Positions 1 to 9,379 of a stretch of 52,169 bases of DNA are shown here, piece after piece. Within the stretch, counting starts at the first letter, position 1. Each line of letters begins with the position of its first letter. Source of the DNA: Streptomyces sp. CoH27 (GTDB taxonomy: Bacteria > Actinomycetota > Actinomycetes > Streptomycetales > Streptomycetaceae); the NCBI RefSeq assembly GCF_020181035.1, contig NZ_JAIQYY010000002.1:86503-138671 (forward strand), given 5' to 3'. Below the pieces are notes generated by a model, which was not told the DNA's origin, did no database searches, and saw only the letters and a list, made by a program, of their open reading frames with translations. The position numbers and the translations under genes are program-made.

Positions 1-79
1 GATCCATCGTCCCTCTGGACTCGTCCCACGCCTGCCCGGCGAGCCCTGGGTCACTCACCCGACTGGGCGAGCCGGGTCT

Positions 80-424
80 TCAGAAGCGGCCCGGGTGGCC
101 CCGCAGCCAGTCCTTCGCGGCCGACAGCAGCGCCGGGTCGGCCGGCGGGGCGACCTCGGGGTGGCGGGCGGCCCACGTGACCACGTACGGGCACAGCGGG
201 GCCACCAGGACGCCCTCGCGTTCGGCGACGGCGTACAGCTCGCGGGCGAGGGAGCCGGCGATGCCCTTGCCCTCGTGGGCGGGCTCGACGACGGTATGGA
301 CCGGGACCAGGGCGCGCGCGGGCGACTCCAGCACGAAGTACTCGATACGGCCGACGACTTCGCCCTCGCCGACGGCCTCCAGGCGGCCGGCCGCCCGGTC
401 GTCGCGGATGTCGATCTCGCTCAT
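80..424 (-). CDS. small GNAT-family N-acetyltransferase (COG2388-like)
   Basis: A 114-residue protein that is one small GNAT-like domain. The acetyl-CoA loop is visible as VVEPAHEGKGIAGSLAREL (about residues 45-64) and is followed by the VAPLCPYVVTWAARHPE segment typical of COG2388 (YidJ/NATD1-like) proteins. The family transfers, or is predicted to transfer, acetyl groups from acetyl-CoA; the substrate is unknown. It lies 42 bp downstream of panD on the same strand and probably shares its transcript. In enterobacteria a different GNAT protein, PanZ/PanM, binds PanD and promotes its maturation. A similar role here is only an inference from gene order. Length is normal for the family. Confidence 0.85.
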   Translation of the reverse strand: MSEIDIRDDRAAGRLEAVGEGEVVGRIEYFVLESPARALVPVHTVVEPAHEGKGIAGSLARELYAVAEREGVLVAPLCPYVVTWAARHPEVAPPADPALLSAAKDWLRGHPGRF

Positions 425-466
425 GGGCTCACACGCTCCTGGTCCGGTCCTGATCAGGCGCTCCGG

Positions 467-889
467 TCAGGCCGTCGGCACAGCCTGCGGGCTGCGCCGC
501 TGGTCCGAACCGGGCACCGGTTCGGACGCGTCGGCGCCGAGGGAGACGATCCGGTTGGCGCCGTCCACGTGCACCACCCGTGGCCGCAGCTCACGTGCCT
601 CGGCGTCGGTGACCTGAGCGTAGCTGATGATGATCACCAGGTCTCCGGGATGCACCAGATGGGCCGCGGCCCCGTTGATCCCGATGACCCCGGACCCGCG
701 CTCACCCTCGATGACGTACGTCTCCAGGCGGGCGCCGTTGGTGATGTCGACGATGTGCACGAGCTCGCCGGGCAGCAGGTCGGCGGCGTCGAGGAGGTCG
801 GCGTCGATGGTCACCGATCCCACGTAGTGCAGGTCGGCCTGGGTGACGGTGGCCCGGTGGATCTTGGACTTGAACATGGTACGAAACAC
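467..889 (-). CDS. panD: aspartate 1-decarboxylase, pyruvoyl-dependent
   Basis: PanD converts L-aspartate to beta-alanine for pantothenate and CoA synthesis in the cytoplasm. The protein starts [16 protein letters not shown] and contains the self-processing site HYVGSVTID. With the GTG start at 887-889 the cleaved bond falls exactly at Gly24-Ser25, as in the family, and a GGGAG ribosome site lies 7 bases upstream. A longer reading frame exists but would add 16 non-conserved residues. The 140-residue product has the usual length plus a short variable tail. The gene is divergent from the phosphatase at 1054 and is followed by the small GNAT gene. Confidence 0.96.
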   Translation of the reverse strand: MFRTMFKSKIHRATVTQADLHYVGSVTIDADLLDAADLLPGELVHIVDITNGARLETYVIEGERGSGVIGINGAAAHLVHPGDLVIIISYAQVTDAEARELRPRVVHVDGANRIVSLGADASEPVPGSDQRRSPQAVPTA

Positions 890-914
890 GAAGAAACTCC
901 CGATTCGTTCTGCT

Positions 915-935
915 CCCTGCCTGCTTCTGCAGGTC
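915..935 (-). promoter_or_regulatory. small hairpin in the panD upstream region
   Basis: CCTGC (920-924), the loop TTCT and GCAGG (929-933) form a short perfect hairpin about 30 bases before the panD GTG start. It may lie in the 5' leader of the panD mRNA. Nothing else of note was recognised in 890-1053, the divergent promoter region. Confidence 0.25.
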
Positions 936-1053
936 AAGGGCGGTCTTCGGAGGCTACATCGTTCCGCGTGTCCGGTCAGCCGACGCTTGAGTCCGTGCGA
1001 GTCCGCCCGCCGTCGCTTCGAGGTCGGTCACCTGGAAAAGATAGAAAGGGGAT

Positions 1054-3882
1054 ATGAGTGGAGTTTCGAGTCAATCCGGGCAGGATGTGTCTGATGCGTC
1101 CATGAGCGTTCACCGGCCCGGTCGGCCACGCCGGGCGAGACAGGCGCGGCGGTCGGGTTCACTGCTGAGTCTGCGCAGCCTCGCGGGCCAGGTCTTCGTG
1201 CTCCAGCTGGCGGTGGTGATGCTGCTCGTCGCCGCCGCCCTCGTGGCGCTCGTCGTGCAGGCCCGACGCGACGTGATGGCGGACGCCCGCCACCGGACGC
1301 TCACCGTGGCGCAGACGTTCGCGAACGCCCCGGGGACCGTGTCGGCGCTGAACAGTGCGAACCCGACGGCGGCGCTGCAGCCGCACGCCGAGGCGACCCG
1401 GACGGCCACAGGCGTCGACGCCGTCATCGTGTACGGGCTGAACGGGATCACCCTCGCGCACAGCGACCCGCGTCAGATCGGGAAACGCGTCATCGGGCCC
1501 TACGCGGCGGCGGCGACCGGCACGCCGTTCACGAGTACGTTCAGGGGCTCGCTGGGGCTCTCCGTGATCTCGGCGGTGCCCGTCAGGGGTCCCGGCGGTT
1601 CGGTCATCGCCATCGTCTCCGTGCCCGTCAGGGTCGAGAGGGTGCGGCACCGGGTGAACCGTCAGCTGCCGGTCCTCCTCGGCGGCGCCGCCACGGCCCT
1701 GGTCGTCGCCGCGGGCGGGTCGGGCCTGGTGAGCCGGCGGCTGCGGCGGCAGACCCACGGCCTGGGGCCGACCGAGATGACCCGGATGTACGAGCACCAC
1801 GACGCGGTGCTGCACGCGGTGCGGGAAGGAGTGCTGATCGTCGGCGGTGACGGCCGGCTGCTGCTGGCCAACGACGAGGCACGGCGGCTTCTGGACCTGC
1901 CGGCGGATGCCGAGCGGCGGCACGTCACCGATCTGGGGCTGGACGAGGACCTCGCCGGGCTGTTGGCCGGCGACCGCCCCGCCACCGACGAGGTGTACCT
2001 GGCGGCCGACCGGCTGCTCGCGGTCAGCAAGCGGCTCACCGCACCGCACGGACCGGACGGCAGCGTGGTCACGCTCCGGGACACCACCGAGCTGCGTGCC
2101 GTGTCCGGCCGGGCGGAGCAGGCGCGTGAACGGTTGCAGTCGCTCTACGACGCCGGACTGCGGATCGGCACCACGCTCGATGTGAAGCGCACGGCCGAGG
2201 AACTGGCCGAGGTGGCGGTGACCCGGTTCGCCGACGTCGTCACCGTCGATCTGCTGGACCGGGTCCTGCGTGGCGAGGAGAGCTCGGGTGGCGCCGGGAT
2301 CACCGAGCTGCGCCGCAGCGCCGTCGCCGGTGTCGACGCGGGCCCTCCCCTCCACCCCGTCGGCGAGCTGATCCGGCTCGTCCCGGCCGACCCCGTCTCC
2401 ACCGCGCTGGCCGAGGGCCGCCCGGTCCTGATCAGGGACGTGTCCGCCGCCGGCGCCTGGCGGGCCCGGCAGCCGGAAAGTGCCGGGCGGATCTTCGATC
2501 ACGGCATCCGCTCCATGCTCGCGGTGCCCCTGCGCGCCCGCGGCGTGGTGCTGGGCGTGGTGGTCTTCCGGCGCGCGGAGGGCTCCCCTGCGTTCGAGGA
2601 CGAGGACGTGACCTTCGCCGAGGAGCTGGCCGCCCGGGCAGCGGTGTGCATCGACAACGCGAGCCGCTACACCCGCGAACACGCCATGGCCGTCACCCTG
2701 CAGCACAGCCTGCTGCCCCGCGCGCTGCCCGAGCAGTCCGCCCTCGACGTCGCCTACCGCTATCTGCCGGCCCAGGCCGGGGTGGGCGGGGACTGGTTCG
2801 ATGTCATCCCGCTGTCCGGTACCCGGGTGGCGCTGGTCGTGGGCGATGTCGTCGGCCACGGTCTGCACGCCGCGGCGACGATGGGCCGGCTCCGCACCGC
2901 CGTGCACAACTTCGCCGCCCTGGACATGCCCGTCGAGGAGCTGCTGGGCCGGCTGGACGAGCTGGTGGCGCAGATCGACGCCGAGGAGGTCACCGCGGCG
3001 GAGCACGAGCAGGGGGTGATCACCGGAGCGACCTGCCAGTACGCCGTCTACGACCCCACTTCCGGGCGGCTGGCCATCGCCACCGCGGGCCACCCGGGAC
3101 CGGCGGTCGTCCGGCCCGACGGGACCGTCGACTTCCCTCAGCTGCCCGTCTCCCCGCCGCTGGGACTCGGAGCGGGCCTGCCCGTCGAGACCGCCGAGCT
3201 CACCGTGCCCGAGGACGCCCGGCTGGTGCTGTACACCGACGGGCTGATCGAGGACCGCACCCGGGACCTGGGCGCCGGCTTGGCGGCCCTGCGCGACGCT
3301 CTGACCGGGCCCGGTCGCACACCGGAGGCCACCTGCGCGGCGGTGATGGAGGCCATGCTGTCCGACCGGCCCCGGGATGACATCGCGCTGCTGGTGGCCC
3401 GCACGCGCCGGCTCGGACCGGATCAGGTCGCCGAGTGGGAGGTGCCCCGTGACCCGGCTGCGGTGGCCCCCGTGCGCACCGCCTGCGCCCGTCGGCTGGC
3501 CGAGTGGGGGCTGGAGCGGATCGGTTTCACCGCCGAACTCATCCTCAGTGAGCTGATCACCAACGCCATTCGCTACGGAGCCGAGCCCATCGCCGTGCGG
3601 CTGCTGCGCACGGAGCCGGTCGGCAGCCCCGATGCGGGCAGCCTGATCTTCGAGGTCGCCGACGGCAGCAGCACCTCGCCCCGGCTGCGCCGGGCGAAGG
3701 TCACCGACGAAGGCGGCCGCGGTCTCTTCCTGGTCGCCCGCTTCGCCGAACGCTGGGGGACCCGCTACACGGCCACCGGCAAGGTCATCTGGGCGGAACA
3801 CTCCCTGCGCCACGACGCCACGCCGGAGGGGGAAGGACTCGACGAGCTCTTGCTCGACCAATGGGACGACACCGCGCTGTGA
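1054..3882 (+). CDS. membrane SpoIIE-family PP2C phosphatase with PDC, PAS, GAF and HATPase domains
   Basis: A 942-residue signalling protein. A transmembrane segment at about residues 46-70 and a second at about 205-227 bracket an extracytoplasmic PDC/Cache-like domain containing GLNGITLAHSDPRQIGKRV, as in CitA/DcuS-type sensors. A PAS domain (about 245-350), a GAF domain (about 360-525) and a PP2C/SpoIIE phosphatase (about 560-785) follow. The phosphatase metal-site acids are in GGDWFDVIP, GDVVGHGLHAA, LYTDGLIEDR and RDDIALLVAR. The last domain is an anti-sigma-type ATPase (about 800-930; SELITNAIRYG, DEGGRGLFLVA). Such proteins dephosphorylate anti-anti-sigma factors, and the kinase domain may act on the same partners. 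The start has AAAGGGG just upstream. No sigma-partner gene is adjacent. Confidence 0.93.
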   Translation: MSGVSSQSGQDVSDASMSVHRPGRPRRARQARRSGSLLSLRSLAGQVFVLQLAVVMLLVAAALVALVVQARRDVMADARHRTLTVAQTFANAPGTVSALNSANPTAALQPHAEATRTATGVDAVIVYGLNGITLAHSDPRQIGKRVIGPYAAAATGTPFTSTFRGSLGLSVISAVPVRGPGGSVIAIVSVPVRVERVRHRVNRQLPVLLGGAATALVVAAGGSGLVSRRLRRQTHGLGPTEMTRMYEHHDAVLHAVREGVLIVGGDGRLLLANDEARRLLDLPADAERRHVTDLGLDEDLAGLLAGDRPATDEVYLAADRLLAVSKRLTAPHGPDGSVVTLRDTTELRAVSGRAEQARERLQSLYDAGLRIGTTLDVKRTAEELAEVAVTRFADVVTVDLLDRVLRGEESSGGAGITELRRSAVAGVDAGPPLHPVGELIRLVPADPVSTALAEGRPVLIRDVSAAGAWRARQPESAGRIFDHGIRSMLAVPLRARGVVLGVVVFRRAEGSPAFEDEDVTFAEELAARAAVCIDNASRYTREHAMAVTLQHSLLPRALPEQSALDVAYRYLPAQAGVGGDWFDVIPLSGTRVALVVGDVVGHGLHAAATMGRLRTAVHNFAALDMPVEELLGRLDELVAQIDAEEVTAAEHEQGVITGATCQYAVYDPTSGRLAIATAGHPGPAVVRPDGTVDFPQLPVSPPLGLGAGLPVETAELTVPEDARLVLYTDGLIEDRTRDLGAGLAALRDALTGPGRTPEATCAAVMEAMLSDRPRDDIALLVARTRRLGPDQVAEWEVPRDPAAVAPVRTACARRLAEWGLERIGFTAELILSELITNAIRYGAEPIAVRLLRTEPVGSPDAGSLIFEVADGSSTSPRLRRAKVTDEGGRGLFLVARFAERWGTRYTATGKVIWAEHSLRHDATPEGEGLDELLLDQWDDTAL

Positions 3883-4123
3883 GGTGAGCCGGTACGTCCG
3901 TACGAAGAAGCCGGGGTGCCGGGGGAAGACGGTGATCTCGGGCCTCCCGGGCGGCATTCCGCTGTCGAGGCGGCCGGGTACGCTGGCCTCGATGACCACT
4001 TCGCCGGCGCCGTGGAGCCGAAAGAGCCGGGACGCACAGCGGCAGGCCCGCCGCTGCGGACCCGGTGGCACCGCCGGCAGCCGGCCGAGGTGACCACCTC
4101 ATCCCCCACGTCCGGGAGCAGCC

Positions 4124-5263
4124 GTGACCACACCGTGTGCCCGAGCAGCGGCGGTCTTCGGCTGCTTCGCTCTCGTGGCACTGGGCCTGAGCGCCTGCGA
4201 GAACACACCGCCCGCCGGCCACGCGAAGCCGTCGGCCGCCACGTCCGCCGAGAGCATGGGCGGCATGCGCGCACTGATCGCCGCAGCGAAGCAGGAGGGC
4301 ACGCTCAGAGCGATCGCGCTGCCGCGTGACTGGGCCGGCTACGGCAGCCTGATCAACGGCTTCGAGAAGAAGTACGGGATCAAGGTCACCGTCGAGCAGC
4401 CGCTGGGCCACAGCGAGGACGAGATCGACGCCCTGAGCAACAGGGGGAACCGGCCGACGGCACCCGACGTGATCGACGTGGGCGACACGTTCGCACGGAA
4501 AGCAGCGGTGAAGAACCTTCTCGCGCCGTACAAGGTGGCCGCTTACGCTTCGATCCCCGGAAATCAGAAGGACTCCAAGGCCCGCTGGGCCAACAACTAC
4601 GGGGGCTACATCTCCATCGGCTGCGACGCCAACCGGGTCAAACCCTGTCCGCAGACCTTCGCCGATCTGCTGAAGCCACGGTACAAGGGCCAGGTCGCAC
4701 TCGAAGGCGATCCGCGGCGGTCGGCCACCGCCTTCGCCAGTGTCTACGCGGCCGCGCTGGCGAACAACGGGTCGTTCGACGACGTCCAGCCAGGCCTCGG
4801 CTTCTTCGCCGAACTCAACCATCGCGGCAACTTCAACCCGCTCGCTTCCACCTCGGCGACGGTCGCGAGCGGCCGGACCCCGATCAGCATCAACTGGGAC
4901 TACATCAACCTCGACTACGCCGACCAGCTCCGTGACAAAGGCGTGAACTGGCAGGTCGCGATCCCCTTCGACGGCAGCTTCGCCCAGTATTTCGCGCTGG
5001 CGATCAACAAGCACGCCCCGCACCCGGCGGCTGCCCGCCTGTGGCACGAGTACCTCTTCGGCCCGGAAGGCCAGAACCTCCGGCTGCGCGCCTATGCCCG
5101 CCCGGTGCTCATGGACGCCATGCGGCGGGACGGCACCCTCGACGAGGCCGCCGCCGCACGACTGCCGACGGTCGAAGGAACGCCGCAGTTCCCGACGGAC
5201 GCGCAACTGGAGAAGGCGAGGCAGGCGGTCACCCGGGGCTGGGCGAAGGCCGTCTCCGGCTAG
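4124..5263 (+). CDS. ABC-type extracellular solute-binding lipoprotein (orphan)
   Basis: A 379-residue protein with a lipoprotein signal peptide: a hydrophobic stretch ending ALGLSAC, with Cys25 as the predicted lipidated residue. The rest resembles the Fe3+/spermidine/2-aminoethylphosphonate class of periplasmic-type binding proteins, with recognisable stretches such as YGIKVTVEQPLGHSEDEIDAL and ISINWDYINLDYADQL. The ligand cannot be deduced. No permease or ATPase gene is adjacent; the flanking genes are two SpoIIE-type phosphatases, one with an extracytoplasmic sensor domain. It may feed a distant transporter or act as a sensory binding protein. A GGGAGCAGCC stretch before the GTG start serves as ribosome site. 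Confidence 0.88.
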   Translation: MTTPCARAAAVFGCFALVALGLSACENTPPAGHAKPSAATSAESMGGMRALIAAAKQEGTLRAIALPRDWAGYGSLINGFEKKYGIKVTVEQPLGHSEDEIDALSNRGNRPTAPDVIDVGDTFARKAAVKNLLAPYKVAAYASIPGNQKDSKARWANNYGGYISIGCDANRVKPCPQTFADLLKPRYKGQVALEGDPRRSATAFASVYAAALANNGSFDDVQPGLGFFAELNHRGNFNPLASTSATVASGRTPISINWDYINLDYADQLRDKGVNWQVAIPFDGSFAQYFALAINKHAPHPAAARLWHEYLFGPEGQNLRLRAYARPVLMDAMRRDGTLDEAAAARLPTVEGTPQFPTDAQLEKARQAVTRGWAKAVSG

Positions 5264-5279
5264 CTGGACGATGAGGACC

Positions 5280-5300
5280 CGCCCGGCTTCGAGCCGGGCG
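5280..5300. terminator. bidirectional hairpin terminator
   Basis: A perfect 9-bp stem, CGCCCGGCT and AGCCGGGCG, with loop TCG lies in the 60-bp gap between two converging genes (solute-binding protein ending at 5263, phosphatase ending at 5324). There is no U-tract, which is common for Streptomyces terminators. Confidence 0.65.
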
Positions 5301-5323
5301 AGGTCGTCCGCAGACATGGTGGC

Positions 5324-7393
5324 TCAGGACCGGGCTCGGGCGATGAGCAGTGCCACGTCGTCCTCACCACCGGGCGGGCGCAGAGTCTCCAGGAGGCGGT
5401 CGCACGTGCCCTCCAGGTCGTCGCCATGTGCCGCCGTGAGGGTGTCGAGGAGGGTGTCGAGGCGGGCGTCGATGGGTTCGCTTCGGGTTTCGATCAGGCC
5501 ATCGGTGTAGAGGACCAGCTCGTCGCCGGGGCGGAAGGCGATCGTGGCGGCCTCGAAGGGCACCCCGCCGACGCCCAGCGGTGCGCCGGGGGGAAGGTCC
5601 AGAAGCTGTGCCGCGTGGCCGCCGCGTATCAGGGCCGGGGGCAGGTGGCCGGCCAGGCAGATCTCGCACTGGTCCCGGTGAGGGTCGTAGACGCAGTAGA
5701 CGCAGGTGGTGATGGTCTGCTCGACACCTTCGGTCAGGTGATCCAGGTGATGAAGGGCCTCGGCGGGGGCGAGGGCGAGTTCGGCGAAGGCACGGGCGGC
5801 ACTGCGGAGCTGCCCCATGGTGGCGGCGGCATCGATGCCGCTGCCCATGACGTCTCCGACGACCAGGGCGGTTCTGTCACCTTGGAGAGGGATGGCGTCG
5901 TACCAGTCGCCGCCGATCTCGCTCGCGGAGCCGGCGGGCTGGTAGCGGCAGGCGACCTCCAGGCCGGGCAGGTGCGACGGGCGCTCGGGCAGCAGACTGC
6001 GCTGGAGGATGAGGGCCGCATGGCGCTGGGCCTGGTATCCGCGGGCGTTGTCGATGCAGACCGCGGCTCGGGCGGCCAGCTCCCGGGCGAGCAGCGCATC
6101 GTCGTCGTCGAAAGGCGCGGGGTTCCGGGTGCGTATGAGGTCAAGGGCGCCGAGGACTTCGCCCCGGGCGAGGAGCGGTACGGCCAGGTAGGAGTGAACG
6201 CCGGCCGCCGCGAGGAGGGAGGCGGCCTCGCCATGCCGGGCGATGCGCTCCAGATCCTGACGGGAGGTGTGGGGCACCAGTACCGGTTGCCGGGTGCGCA
6301 CGCACTGGGTGATCAGGCGGTCGCTGTCGTAGGGGGCGAGTTCCCCCGGCGGGTCGGCCGCGCGGACCGCCTCGGTGGAGTGGGCCGCGCTGATCGCGAG
6401 GGCGCGGAAGAGGGCGGGTCCCTCGTGTGGGTCGGTCCGGCCGTCGAGAGCGCTGTCGAGTACGTCCACGGCCGCCACATCGGCCAGGACCGGTACGACG
6501 ACGTCGGCAAGCTCGCGCGCCGTCGCTTCCAGATCGAGGGTGGTGCCCACGCAGGCGGAAGCTCTGGCGATCAGTGCCAGCCGTTGCCGGGCCTGTGCCG
6601 CTTCGGCAGCGGCTCGATGACGCTCGGTGACGTCGATGACGGAGTAGGCCAGGCCCAGCACCCGCCCACCGGAATCCTCCAGCCGGTAGTACGAGACGGA
6701 CCAGGCGTGCTCGTGGTCCGGATCGGCGGGGGGACGACAGATGATCTCCCGGTCCACGACCGGCTCGCCCGTCTCCAGGACACGGCGCAGACGTGCCTCG
6801 GGGTCCGTGTCCAGGAAGGTCAGAACCTCGCCGGCCGGCCGCCCCAGACGCTCGGCGGCGGACTGACCGGTGATGCGTTCGAGAGCAGGGTTCACGGCCA
6901 GGTACCGCAGGTCCGGGTCCAGAATGGCCAGCCCGACCGGGGACTGGGACACCAGACACATCGCCAGGGCGGCATCTCGCTCGACCCGCTCCACAGCGGC
7001 CTGGTCCGCGACAAGGCCCAGGGCGTAGACGTCACCGAGGTCGTCCAGCAGCCGCATGTTGCGGAACTCCACCAGGCGGATGCTGCCGTCCTTGTGCCGG
7101 ATCGGGAACACCCCTGCCCAGTCGGTGCCGGATTCCATGACCTCGGCGAACAGCTTGATCACCGCGTCCCGGTGCTGCTCGTGGACCATCAGCCGAGCCG
7201 CGTGCCGGCCCAGCGCTTCCGTCGCGGTGTAGCCGAACAGTTCCTCGGCCTTCGGGCTCCAGAAGACCACCTTCCCCTGCGCGTTCAGCACCACCGCGGC
7301 GACGCTGAGCAGATCGAGCAGGCCACTGGGCGGCGCGGCAGGACCCACCACCGACCGGTCGCAGCCTGCTCGGGAGGAGTCCGTCGTGCCCAT
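5324..7393 (-). CDS. cytosolic PAS-PAS-GAF-SpoIIE (PP2C) phosphatase
   Basis: A 689-residue protein without membrane segments. Two PAS domains are visible (about residues 22-135, with VVFWSPKAEELFGYTATEALG; and about 145-270, with LAILDPDLRYLAVNPALERITG), then a GAF domain (about 280-460) and a PP2C/SpoIIE phosphatase (about 475-689). The metal-binding acids are in GGDWYDAIP, GDVMGSGIDAA, LYTDGLIETR and GEDDVALLIA. Unlike the protein at 1054 it lacks the terminal ATPase domain, so it should only dephosphorylate an anti-anti-sigma-like substrate. PAS and GAF domains suggest cytosolic ligand or redox input. A GGGAGG sequence lies upstream of the ATG at 7393. Confidence 0.93.
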   Translation of the reverse strand: MGTTDSSRAGCDRSVVGPAAPPSGLLDLLSVAAVVLNAQGKVVFWSPKAEELFGYTATEALGRHAARLMVHEQHRDAVIKLFAEVMESGTDWAGVFPIRHKDGSIRLVEFRNMRLLDDLGDVYALGLVADQAAVERVERDAALAMCLVSQSPVGLAILDPDLRYLAVNPALERITGQSAAERLGRPAGEVLTFLDTDPEARLRRVLETGEPVVDREIICRPPADPDHEHAWSVSYYRLEDSGGRVLGLAYSVIDVTERHRAAAEAAQARQRLALIARASACVGTTLDLEATARELADVVVPVLADVAAVDVLDSALDGRTDPHEGPALFRALAISAAHSTEAVRAADPPGELAPYDSDRLITQCVRTRQPVLVPHTSRQDLERIARHGEAASLLAAAGVHSYLAVPLLARGEVLGALDLIRTRNPAPFDDDDALLARELAARAAVCIDNARGYQAQRHAALILQRSLLPERPSHLPGLEVACRYQPAGSASEIGGDWYDAIPLQGDRTALVVGDVMGSGIDAAATMGQLRSAARAFAELALAPAEALHHLDHLTEGVEQTITTCVYCVYDPHRDQCEICLAGHLPPALIRGGHAAQLLDLPPGAPLGVGGVPFEAATIAFRPGDELVLYTDGLIETRSEPIDARLDTLLDTLTAAHGDDLEGTCDRLLETLRPPGGEDDVALLIARARS

Positions 7394-7626
7394 ACCTCAT
7401 CTTCCCTCCCGCTCGGCGTCTCGGCTCTCGCCGTGCCGGCGGGGTGTTCTGCCTTCGTCCATGGTCGGCCCGGAACCCGCCTCGCTCAGCGCCTGAGTAC
7501 TCGGACAGCTCGGCAGAGGCGGGCCGCGTCCGGCATCGCCGCGTGGACGTTCCTGCTCGCCACGGCGTCGCCGCAGGCCGGCGTCGAGTCGGACGAGCGA
7601 ATGGCTCAGGCCGCTCGGTGATCCAC

Positions 7627-8784
7627 TCATCGGCGGCGGTGGGCGAGGGCTGCCACCGCGCCCGCCCCGACGACGGCCGCGAGTGCTCCGAAGCCGTAGG
7701 TCAGAGTGGTGACGGAGGCGACGCCGGCGACCAGCAACGGGCCGCCGGCGTCGCCGAGTTCGCGGCCGAGTTCGGCGGCGCCCATAGTCTGGCCGAGGCG
7801 TTCCACGGGGGTACTCGCGGCCAGTGCGGCGAAGCCGAGCGGGGTGATCAGGCCCGTACCGATACCGGTGAGGGCGGCCGCGATCAGGATCCCGGTCAGG
7901 CCCGGCAGCATCGCGCAGGCCAGGCCCGTGGCCGTGAGCAGCAGGCCCGCGGCCAGACCGGTCCGGGTGGTCAGCCGGCCGTCGTCCAGGGCGTGTCCGG
8001 CGCGTGGCTGGACGACGGCCGCGCAGCCGGCGAGCACCGACACCGCCGCTCCGGTCGCCACCGTGCCCAGCCCGGCGGCTCGGCCGGAGACCGGCAGGAA
8101 CCCGACTCCGACCGACAGCGCGGCGGTCGCCGCCGCGAGTGCCGACGTCGGGGCGAGGAAGGCCGGGTCGGCCAGCCGCCGGGCGAGGTCGAGCACCGTC
8201 TGCCGGGCCTTGGGCAGCGGGGGTACGACGGGGACGGCGAGCGCGGCCCAGGCGGCGACCGTGGCGCCGAGCACCGCGAGCACGGCGAACAGCAGTCGCA
8301 GTCCCCCGGCCCACACGAGGACGCCGCCGAGCAGCGGGCCGAGGGTGTAGCCGATGGACTTGTAGAAGCCGTAACTGCCGAAGGCACGGCCGTGTTTTGC
8401 GGCCGGATTGAGGCGGGCGACCAGTGCGGAGGCGGACGGCGAGAACGCGGAGGCCGCGGCGCCCTGCCCGAGCCGGGCGGCCCAGAGCCAGCCGGGGCTG
8501 TCGGCGACGACGTACAGCGTGGACGCGACGGCGAAGGCCACGAGCCCGCCGAGCAGGACCGGGCGGGCGCCGACGCGGTCGGCGAGGGTGCCGAAGAGCG
8601 GCTTGAGCAGCACCTCGGCACCGTCGTAGAGGGCGAGCAGCCCGCCCAGGACCAGCAGGGAGGTGACCGCGCCCTGGGCGCGACCGCCGAGGCTGGCGGC
8701 GATGCCGTGCGCGCCGAAGGCGGTGGTGAACCCGGCCGCGTACAGCGGCCACATCCGGCGGGCCGGGGCCGCCCGCCCGGTCAC
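7627..8784 (-). CDS. MFS transporter
   Basis: A 385-residue membrane protein with about 12 hydrophobic segments. The MFS loop motif is visible as LKPLFGTLADRVGARPVLLGG after the second segment, with a second-half counterpart near VVQPRAGHALDDGRL. It probably acts as a proton-driven exporter; the substrate is not readable. The true start is the GTG at 8784, which overlaps the stop of the upstream ChrB-like gene by 4 bp (GTGA). A longer frame runs back through that gene but is its shadow. Coupling to a ChrB-type protein suggests stress-linked efflux, possibly of an oxyanion. This is inference. Confidence 0.9.
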   Translation of the reverse strand: MTGRAAPARRMWPLYAAGFTTAFGAHGIAASLGGRAQGAVTSLLVLGGLLALYDGAEVLLKPLFGTLADRVGARPVLLGGLVAFAVASTLYVVADSPGWLWAARLGQGAAASAFSPSASALVARLNPAAKHGRAFGSYGFYKSIGYTLGPLLGGVLVWAGGLRLLFAVLAVLGATVAAWAALAVPVVPPLPKARQTVLDLARRLADPAFLAPTSALAAATAALSVGVGFLPVSGRAAGLGTVATGAAVSVLAGCAAVVQPRAGHALDDGRLTTRTGLAAGLLLTATGLACAMLPGLTGILIAAALTGIGTGLITPLGFAALAASTPVERLGQTMGAAELGRELGDAGGPLLVAGVASVTTLTYGFGALAAVVGAGAVAALAHRRR

Positions 8785-9371
8785 CGCTCCCCCTCGGGGT
8801 TCTGGTGCAGTGCGGCGAAGACGCGCTCGGCGTAGTCCTCGCAGGCCGCGGCGCACTCCTTGAGCCGCCGGCCGGCCTCGGCCGCCTCCGGGGCGCCGAA
8901 CACGTCCCGCGCGGTCAGGTCGCGGTGCCGGCGCCGCAGCCGCTCCAGCGACTGCTCCTCTTCCGCCAGCTCGGCCAGGGTGAACGTGCCGATGCGGATC
9001 TCCTTGACCAGTTCCTCCTCGAACATGCCGCAGTCGGCGAGGAACTCCGTCCAGTCGGCGGTCCGGGCGGCCGTGAACAGCGCCCGGAAGCGGGCCGCGT
9101 CCTCGGTGCTGCGCCCGGCGGCGTTCAGGGTCACGGTCCGCCCGCCGGCCTGCTCGGTGAGCGCGAGGGCGCGGGCGACACCGTCCGCGAAGACCGGCAC
9201 GTCGGGTACGGCCCAGACCCCCTGGCCCAGCGAGAGCGCACCCGCCTTGCGCAGCTCCCGCCAGACCGCGACCCGGTGCCTGCTCGGCTCGGCCGGCAGT
9301 CTGATCACGAGGACGAGCCAGCGGCTCTCCCGCTCTTCCGTCGGCAGGGGTTTCGACACAGGCTTCGGCAC
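8781..9371 (-). CDS. ChrB-family (chromate-resistance N-terminal domain) protein
   Basis: A 196-residue protein resembling the N-terminal domain of ChrB, recognisable from RWLVLVIRLPAEPSRHRVAVWRELRKAG and GVWAVPDVP near the N-terminus. ChrB has been described as a chromate-responsive regulator in proteobacteria. Only that domain is present, followed by a helical region with ERLRRRHRDLTARDVFG. The gene is translationally coupled to the MFS gene. A TACATT -10-like hexamer and an 18-bp palindrome sit just before the GTG start, leaving almost no leader, so the mRNA may be leaderless. Binding to DNA or chromate is not shown here. Confidence 0.82.
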   Translation of the reverse strand: MPKPVSKPLPTEERESRWLVLVIRLPAEPSRHRVAVWRELRKAGALSLGQGVWAVPDVPVFADGVARALALTEQAGGRTVTLNAAGRSTEDAARFRALFTAARTADWTEFLADCGMFEEELVKEIRIGTFTLAELAEEEQSLERLRRRHRDLTARDVFGAPEAAEAGRRLKECAAACEDYAERVFAALHQNPEGER

Positions 9372-9379
9372 ACGAGGGA

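Noticed and set aside
1..79. Window start upstream of the GNAT stop
   Set aside because: No gene start, RNA or repeat could be supported in this short edge segment.
1159..4071. Long minus-strand frame opposite the first phosphatase
   Set aside because: It mirrors a gene with intact PAS, GAF and PP2C motifs; it has no recognisable protein features.
7394..7626. 233-bp gap between the second phosphatase and the MFS gene
   Set aside because: Frames here are parts of antisense shadows; no convincing gene or hairpin was found, only the likely phosphatase promoter.
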